This document shows positions 59,618 through 64,000 of a stretch of DNA of 64,000 nucleotides, piece by piece. The stretch is taken from NCBI RefSeq assembly GCF_021390595.1, contig NZ_JAJEJR010000001.1, positions 3,100,001 to 3,164,000 of the forward strand. The letters are read 5' to 3'. Made by a program: the position numbers and the translations under genes. The DNA comes from Paraburkholderia sp. HP33-1 (GTDB lineage Bacteria > Pseudomonadota > Gammaproteobacteria > Burkholderiales > Burkholderiaceae). Positions within the stretch are counted from its first letter, which is position 1; the number at the start of each line of letters is the position of its first letter. The notes beneath the pieces were generated by a model. That model ran no database searches. It had not been told where the DNA came from and saw nothing but the letters and a program-made list of their open reading frames with translations.

Positions 59618-61507
59618 TTACACCCCCGACGCCCTCGCCCGGTCCAGCGTACGCAGGAATTTATCCGCCGATTCGTAGCCAACCACTCGCAAGACTTCCT
59701 TGCCGCCTTGATCGAAGAAAATAATCCCTGGCGGGCCGAACAGGTTGAAGCGCTTGAGCAGCGCCTGGTCGTCGGTATTGTTCGCGGTGACGTCGGCGCG
59801 CAGCAGACTCATCTGCTTCAGCTTCGCCTGAACGCGCGGGTCGCTGAACGTGAATTTCTCCATTTCCTTGCAGCTCACGCACCAGTCCGCGTAAAAATCG
59901 AGCATGGCAGGCTGTGCGGCCGTTTTGACGGCCTGGTCGAGCTGATCCGACGAACGTACCGGGGCGAACGTCAGATCGCTTTGTGACAGCGTTGCGGCCG
60001 CGTTCGAGCCGTCATTCGCGACGGTCGCGTGATTGCCGGCGCGCTCTGCGAGCACCGCCAGCGGCCGCAGTGGATCCGACGAACCCGCCGCGAGGCCCAC
60101 TAGAAGCGCGGCAGCCCAGACAGCCATCACGACGCCGACCGCCCGGCCGAACCGGCGCCATACCGAGCCGCCCGCAACCGATGAGGAAAACAGGCCGAGC
60201 GTAACTGCAGCGATCAGTAGCCAAAGCGCGCTCAACAGCATCGACGCCGCCCCGCCGAGCACGGGCCAGACGATCCACAGCGCGGCCGCGAGCAGCACGA
60301 CACCAAAGAACACCTTCACGCTGTCCATCCACTTGCCCGCGCGCGGCAGCAGCGTGCCCGCGCCAAGGCCGATGATCAGCAGCGGCACACCGAGTCCGAT
60401 GCCCATCGAGAACAGCGCCGCGCCGCCGAGCACCGCATTGCCTGTATGCGCGATGAACGCGAGCACCGCAAAAAGTGGCGCGGTCATGCAGGCGCCGACC
60501 ACCAACGCCGACAGCGCGCCCATCACGGCGACCGCGGTAAATTTGCCGCCCGAGCCGCCCGTTGACGCGCTCGACATGCGATCGCGCCAGCGCGGCGACA
60601 GTTCGATATCCACACCGGCGATCAGCAGCAGCGCGAAAATCGTCAGAAGCCCGCCGAACGCGCCGAGCACCCATGGATTTTGAAGCCACGCGCCGAGACT
60701 CTGCCCAACGAGCGCCGCCATGACGCCCAACACCGTATACACGAGCGCCATCCCGATCACATACGCGAGCGACAGCGCGAAACCACGCCCACGCGTCACG
60801 CTCGGGCCCTCACCGATGATGATCGCCGACAGGATCGGGATCATCGGGTACGAGCACGGCAGCAGGCTCAGAATCGCCCCCGCGACGAAATAAAGCCCGA
60901 CGATCGCGAAGAAGCCACCACGCTGCAGCAACGACTGCGCGTAGTCGGCGCTGGTCGCGCGTTCGTACCAGGGTTCGTCGTCGATGGAGGTAGATTGTTG
61001 CGCGGCTGGGGCGGCTAGGGTCGCTACTGCGCTGCCGGCCGGTTGCAATGCCTCACCGCTCACGTGGTACACGCGCTCCATCGGCGGATAGCAGATGCCG
61101 GCGTCGGCGCAACCCTGCGACGTGACCGCGAGATCGAAGGGTCCGGCAGCCTGCTTGACCGGAATGCGGATCGTCAATTCGTGGCGGTAGGTCTCGACGT
61201 TCTTATTGAAAGTCTGATCGAACTTCACGTGACCGGCCGGCAGTTGCGGCTCGCCAACCGTCGCCGTGCCGTTGCGGGTCGCGAACGCGAAGCGTTCGCG
61301 GTACATGTAGTAACCGTCCGCGATCTTGTACGTCACGACGACTTCGCCGGGCTGCTCGGTCGCGCTGAACCTGAACGCGACGGCAGGGTCGAGGAAGTCA
61401 TCCGCGGCGCGCGCGAACGTGCCGAACTGTGCGAGGAGCACGCAGCCGAGCAGAAAGAATACGGTGCGCATCGCAGCGCGTGCACGCCGGTCGAGACCGT
61501 TAAACAT
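59618..61507 (-). CDS. dsbD: Thiol:disulfide interchange protein DsbD
   Basis: 629 residues from ATG 61507 (MFNGLDRRARAAMRTVFFLL; signal cleavage near ARA|AD). N-terminal periplasmic domain with redox Cys pair in SQGCADAGICYPPMERVY; eight membrane spans with Cys in LSLLPCSYPMIPIL and LVVGACMTAPLFA; C-terminal thioredoxin domain with DFYADWCVSCKEMEKF. It moves reducing power from cytoplasmic thioredoxin to the periplasm, for DsbC and cytochrome c maturation. The start overlaps the cutA stop by 8 bp. An upstream ATG 61546 and a downstream ATG 61471 are alternatives. Confidence 0.93.
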   Translation of the reverse strand: MFNGLDRRARAAMRTVFFLLGCVLLAQFGTFARAADDFLDPAVAFRFSATEQPGEVVVTYKIADGYYMYRERFAFATRNGTATVGEPQLPAGHVKFDQTFNKNVETYRHELTIRIPVKQAAGPFDLAVTSQGCADAGICYPPMERVYHVSGEALQPAGSAVATLAAPAAQQSTSIDDEPWYERATSADYAQSLLQRGGFFAIVGLYFVAGAILSLLPCSYPMIPILSAIIIGEGPSVTRGRGFALSLAYVIGMALVYTVLGVMAALVGQSLGAWLQNPWVLGAFGGLLTIFALLLIAGVDIELSPRWRDRMSSASTGGSGGKFTAVAVMGALSALVVGACMTAPLFAVLAFIAHTGNAVLGGAALFSMGIGLGVPLLIIGLGAGTLLPRAGKWMDSVKVFFGVVLLAAALWIVWPVLGGAASMLLSALWLLIAAVTLGLFSSSVAGGSVWRRFGRAVGVVMAVWAAALLVGLAAGSSDPLRPLAVLAERAGNHATVANDGSNAAATLSQSDLTFAPVRSSDQLDQAVKTAAQPAMLDFYADWCVSCKEMEKFTFSDPRVQAKLKQMSLLRADVTANNTDDQALLKRFNLFGPPGIIFFDQGGKEVLRVVGYESADKFLRTLDRARASGV

Positions 61508-61832
61508 GAAGAGGACGTTGGGTTTCAGCAGTGATCCACTGGCCATACGCGGGAGAGGCCGTCGCTTGCCATGAAAGGATTTCTGGCGTGTCGTAGGGAT
61601 GATGCGCCTGAATGAATTGCTCGAGCTCGAGCGCGCGGACAGCGCTCGTCTTGAACAGCAGTTGGATTTCCTGCGCGGCTTCGATCGCGCCCTGCCAGTG
61701 ATAGCTCGACTGCACGGTACCTAGCTGCGTGACGCACGCGCAAAGGCGCGCCGCAAGCGCGTCAGCGGCGAGCTTTTGAGCGACGGCCGCATCTGGCACC
61801 GTCGTCAACATCAAGGTCACATTCGCGCTCAC
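61500..61832 (-). CDS. cutA: Divalent cation tolerance protein CutA
   Basis: 110 residues from a GTG at 61832 (reading GTG AGC GCG AAT), chosen because GGAG stands 7 bp upstream; the open frame reaching 62093 lacks homology in its first part. CutA marks: VTLMLTTVPDAAVAQKLAADALAARLCACVTQ, YHWQGAIEAAQEIQLLFKT and HPYDTPEILSWQATASPAYGQWI. CutA is a small trimeric protein linked to copper tolerance, with unclear mechanism. cutA-dsbD pairing occurs in E. coli too. Confidence 0.92.
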   Translation of the reverse strand: MSANVTLMLTTVPDAAVAQKLAADALAARLCACVTQLGTVQSSYHWQGAIEAAQEIQLLFKTSAVRALELEQFIQAHHPYDTPEILSWQATASPAYGQWITAETQRPLHV

Positions 61833-61964
61833 ATAAAACTCCGGCGACGCAGGATTTCGATCCCGATATCGTATCACTTGGCCCTGCCGCCCCGCAGAGC
61901 GCCACGCGGCATTTGGCCACTGCGGTTTGGCTTCGCCGTCCATGAAGAATCTGCCGCCGAAAAC

Positions 61965-61996
61965 AAAAAAGCCAGGCGATGCGCCTGGCTTTTTGT
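61965..61996 (-). terminator. Terminator at the end of the ribosomal alpha operon
   Basis: Minus strand: AAAAAGCCAGGCGCATCGCCTGGC followed by TTTTTTGTTTT, directly after the rplQ stop. Confidence 0.92.
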
Positions 61997-62010
61997 CGAA
62001 GCTAAGAAAC

Positions 62011-62403
62011 TTACTCAGCTTCTTGCACTTCAGTTTCTTCAACTTCCGGACGGTCGAGCAGTTCGACCAGTGCCATCGGCGCGTTGTCGCCAACGCGGAA
62101 GCCGAACTTCAGCACGCGCAGGTAGCCGCCCGGACGGGTTGCGTAGCGCGGGCCGAGGACTTCGAACAGCTTCGTGACCGAGTCACGATCGCGAAGACGG
62201 TTGAACGCCAAACGACGGTTTGCCAGCGACGGCTTCTTGCCGAGCGTGATCAGCGGCTCGACGACTTTACGGAGTTCCTTCGCCTTCGGCAGCGTAGTCT
62301 TGATGACTTCGTGCTCGATCAGCGAGTTAGACATGTTACGGAGCATTGCCAGACGGTGGCTGCTCGTGCGGTTCAGTTTCCGCAGACCATGACGGTGACG
62401 CAT
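62011..62403 (-). CDS. rplQ: 50S ribosomal protein L17
   Basis: 130 residues, [20 protein letters not shown] being the invariant L17 start, followed by [38 protein letters not shown] and [26 protein letters not shown]. It has a Glu-rich C-terminal tail ([12 protein letters not shown]). Last gene of the alpha operon. A perfect hairpin stands between it and rpoA. Confidence 0.98.
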   Translation of the reverse strand: MRHRHGLRKLNRTSSHRLAMLRNMSNSLIEHEVIKTTLPKAKELRKVVEPLITLGKKPSLANRRLAFNRLRDRDSVTKLFEVLGPRYATRPGGYLRVLKFGFRVGDNAPMALVELLDRPEVEETEVQEAE

Positions 62404-62502
62404 GTTAATTCCTTCAGTTCAAAGTTTTGGTCCAGCTCTTCTATCGCACTCGCTCTGCCCAGATCAGCAGCACACAGTGAGCGCACGGGCCGGTAGTGAA
62501 AA

Positions 62503-62543
62503 AAGACAAGACGCGGATTTTAAAGGAAAATCCGCGTCTTTGC
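62503..62543 (-). terminator. Terminator-like hairpin between rpoA and rplQ
   Basis: Minus strand: AAGACGCGGATTTT, loop CCTTT, AAAATCCGCGTCTT (perfect 14-bp arms), then GTCTTTTTT. It lies inside what is normally one operon and may partly stop transcription before rplQ. Confidence 0.7.
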
Positions 62544-62595
62544 CAGTACAGTACAGCGGTACAAATCGCGGGTTAAACCCGACCGACTTGCCGGC

Positions 62596-63573
62596 TTACT
62601 TGTCGAGACCAGCCGGCGGCCAGTTTTCGAGCTTCATGCCGAGCGTCAGACCACGCGACGCCAGAACTTCCTTGATCTCGTTCAGCGACTTGCGGCCCAG
62701 ATTCGGCGTCTTGAGCAGCTCATTCTCGGTGCGCTGGATCAGGTCGCCGATGTAGTAGATGTTCTCGGCCTTCAGGCAGTTCGCGGAACGAACCGTCAGT
62801 TCGAGATCGTCGACCGGGCGCAGCAGGATCGGATCAATCTGCGGTGCGCGCGACGGCGCTTCGGCCGCTGCTTCGGTACCTTCCAGCGCCGCAAACACCG
62901 ACAGCTGATCGACCAGAATACGCGCCGATTGACGGATCGCTTCCTCCGGCGAAATCACACCGTTGGTTTCGATGTTCATCACGAGCTTGTCGAGGTCGGT
63001 GCGCTGCTCGACACGAGCACTTTCAACCGCGTAGCTCACGCGACGAACCGGCGAGAACGATGCGTCCAGCACGATACGGCCGATGATCTTGGCCGACTCT
63101 TCGCCGTAACGACGCACGTTGCCCGGTACATAGCCCCGGCCCTTTTCGACCTTGATCTGCACGTCGAGCTTGCCGCCCTTCGACAGATGCGCAATCACGT
63201 GATCCGGGTTGATGACCTCGCAATCGTGTGCGAGTTCGATATCGCCGGCGGTGACCACGCCTTCGCCTTCCTTGCGGAGCGTAACCGTGACTTCGTCACG
63301 GTTATGCAGCTTGAAGACGACGCCCTTCAGGTTCAACAACAGGTTGACCACATCCTCTTGCACACCGTCGAGCGTCGAATACTCATGCACGACGCCTGCA
63401 ATCGTCACTTCGGTCGGCGCGTAGCCCACCATCGACGACAACAGCACGCGCCGAAGCGCGTTACCCAAGGTATGGCCATAACCGCGTTCAAACGGTTCCA
63501 TGACCACTTTCGCGTGGCTCTCGCCAAGCGATTCAACTGCGATGATCTTGGGCTTCAACAAACTGGTTTGCAT
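62596..63573 (-). CDS. rpoA: RNA polymerase subunit alpha
   Basis: 325 residues. N-terminal assembly domain: [34 protein letters not shown] and [37 protein letters not shown]; a linker rich in Ala ([16 protein letters not shown]); C-terminal promoter-contact domain: [61 protein letters not shown]. It follows rpsD by about 125 bp. Complete. Confidence 0.99.
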   Translation of the reverse strand: MQTSLLKPKIIAVESLGESHAKVVMEPFERGYGHTLGNALRRVLLSSMVGYAPTEVTIAGVVHEYSTLDGVQEDVVNLLLNLKGVVFKLHNRDEVTVTLRKEGEGVVTAGDIELAHDCEVINPDHVIAHLSKGGKLDVQIKVEKGRGYVPGNVRRYGEESAKIIGRIVLDASFSPVRRVSYAVESARVEQRTDLDKLVMNIETNGVISPEEAIRQSARILVDQLSVFAALEGTEAAAEAPSRAPQIDPILLRPVDDLELTVRSANCLKAENIYYIGDLIQRTENELLKTPNLGRKSLNEIKEVLASRGLTLGMKLENWPPAGLDK

Positions 63574-63697
63574 AGGTTTTCCTTTTCAATACCCTCGGCT
63601 CGTTACACCGATAAGGCTGACCGGTCACAACCTGAAAATAAACAGCCGAGACGCCCCCTTGCGCAACGCAATCGGGGTGCCCCGGCCATCAATCCGA

Positions 63698-64000
63698 TTA
63701 CCGCGAATACAATTCGACGATCAGGCTTTCGTTGATGTCGCCAGCGATGTCGCTGCGCTCCGGCTTCTGCTTGAAGGTACCTTCGAACTTCTTCGCGTCG
63801 ACCGCGACCCAACTCGGCATACCGCCTTGTTCAGCGAGCGACAGGGCTTCGATAATACGAGCCTGCTTGCGCTTCTGTTCGCGCACGGCGACGACGTCGC
63901 CAGCCTTCACTTGCATCGACGGGATGTTCGTCACGACGCCGTTCACCGTGATCGCCTTGTGGCCCACAAGCTGACGTGCTTCAGCGCGCGTCGAGCCGAA
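63698..64000 (-). CDS. rpsD: 30S ribosomal protein S4 (partial, N-terminus outside window)
   Basis: The last 100 codons are visible, from [21 protein letters not shown] (S4 RNA-binding domain, window edge) to the end [11 protein letters not shown]. The region [22 protein letters not shown] and [13 protein letters not shown] are diagnostic. S4 nucleates 30S assembly and autoregulates the alpha operon in E. coli. The start lies beyond 64000. Confidence 0.97.
   Translation of the reverse strand, partial: FGSTRAEARQLVGHKAITVNGVVTNIPSMQVKAGDVVAVREQKRKQARIIEALSLAEQGGMPSWVAVDAKKFEGTFKQKPERSDIAGDINESLIVELYSR

Overview
This 64 kb window is a GC-rich chromosomal segment of a beta-proteobacterium of the order Burkholderiales, most likely Burkholderia or Paraburkholderia. 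Supporting signs are the his genes following mla and murA, a TPP-riboswitch thi operon with a 367-residue ThiE, the pilMN-Q / aroK-aroB / dgt block divergent from mrcA, the cyaY-lptM-lysA block, and the resB-ccsB cytochrome c maturation system. There is no rRNA, tRNA, prophage, integrase or CRISPR array. Gene identities come from reading the translations; no database search was run.

Layout. 1-17.8 kb is one long minus-strand run: a TPP riboswitch and thiO-thiS-thiG-thiE, then mlaF-E-D-A-C-B (phospholipid transport keeping the outer membrane asymmetric), an ABC-2 ATPase/permease pair, a bolA/ibaG-like gene, murA, and hisG-D-C-B-H-A-F (hisF is cut by the window edge). Many junctions are 4-bp ATGA overlaps, so translation is probably coupled. 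18.2-28 kb is more accessory: a one-piece SbmA/BacA-type ABC transporter, two small exported proteins, two closely related OmpR-family regulators (the second with a histidine kinase), a four-gene minus-strand cluster around an orphan FlgH-like lipoprotein between them, and a tyrosine-phosphatase-like lipoprotein whose catalytic Cys reads as Ser. 28.4-38.9 kb holds dadA, gltBD (glutamate synthase), a Y1-transposase-like gene that has lost its catalytic residues, an OmpW porin and a DUF883 protein.

38.9-46.4 kb is the minus-strand pilM-pilN-pilO/P-pilQ-aroK-aroB-dgt cluster, where pilO and pilP read as one fused gene and pilQ is short. 46.7-51.1 kb has mrcA (PBP1A), cyaY, lptM and lysA. 51.2-57.3 kb has msrQ-msrP, ccsB-resB and a diheme cytochrome c4, a periplasmic redox and cytochrome assembly block. 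57.5-64 kb has engB, hemB, dsbD, cutA and the end of the ribosomal alpha operon (rplQ, rpoA, partial rpsD).

No obvious new defence or mobile system is present. The best leads are the catalytically degenerate Y1/RAYT-like protein next to an inverted-repeat cluster upstream of gltB, the FlgH-like lipoprotein cluster flanked by paralogous response regulators, the PilO-PilP fusion, the Cys-to-Ser phosphatase, and the unassigned N-terminal domain of ThiE.
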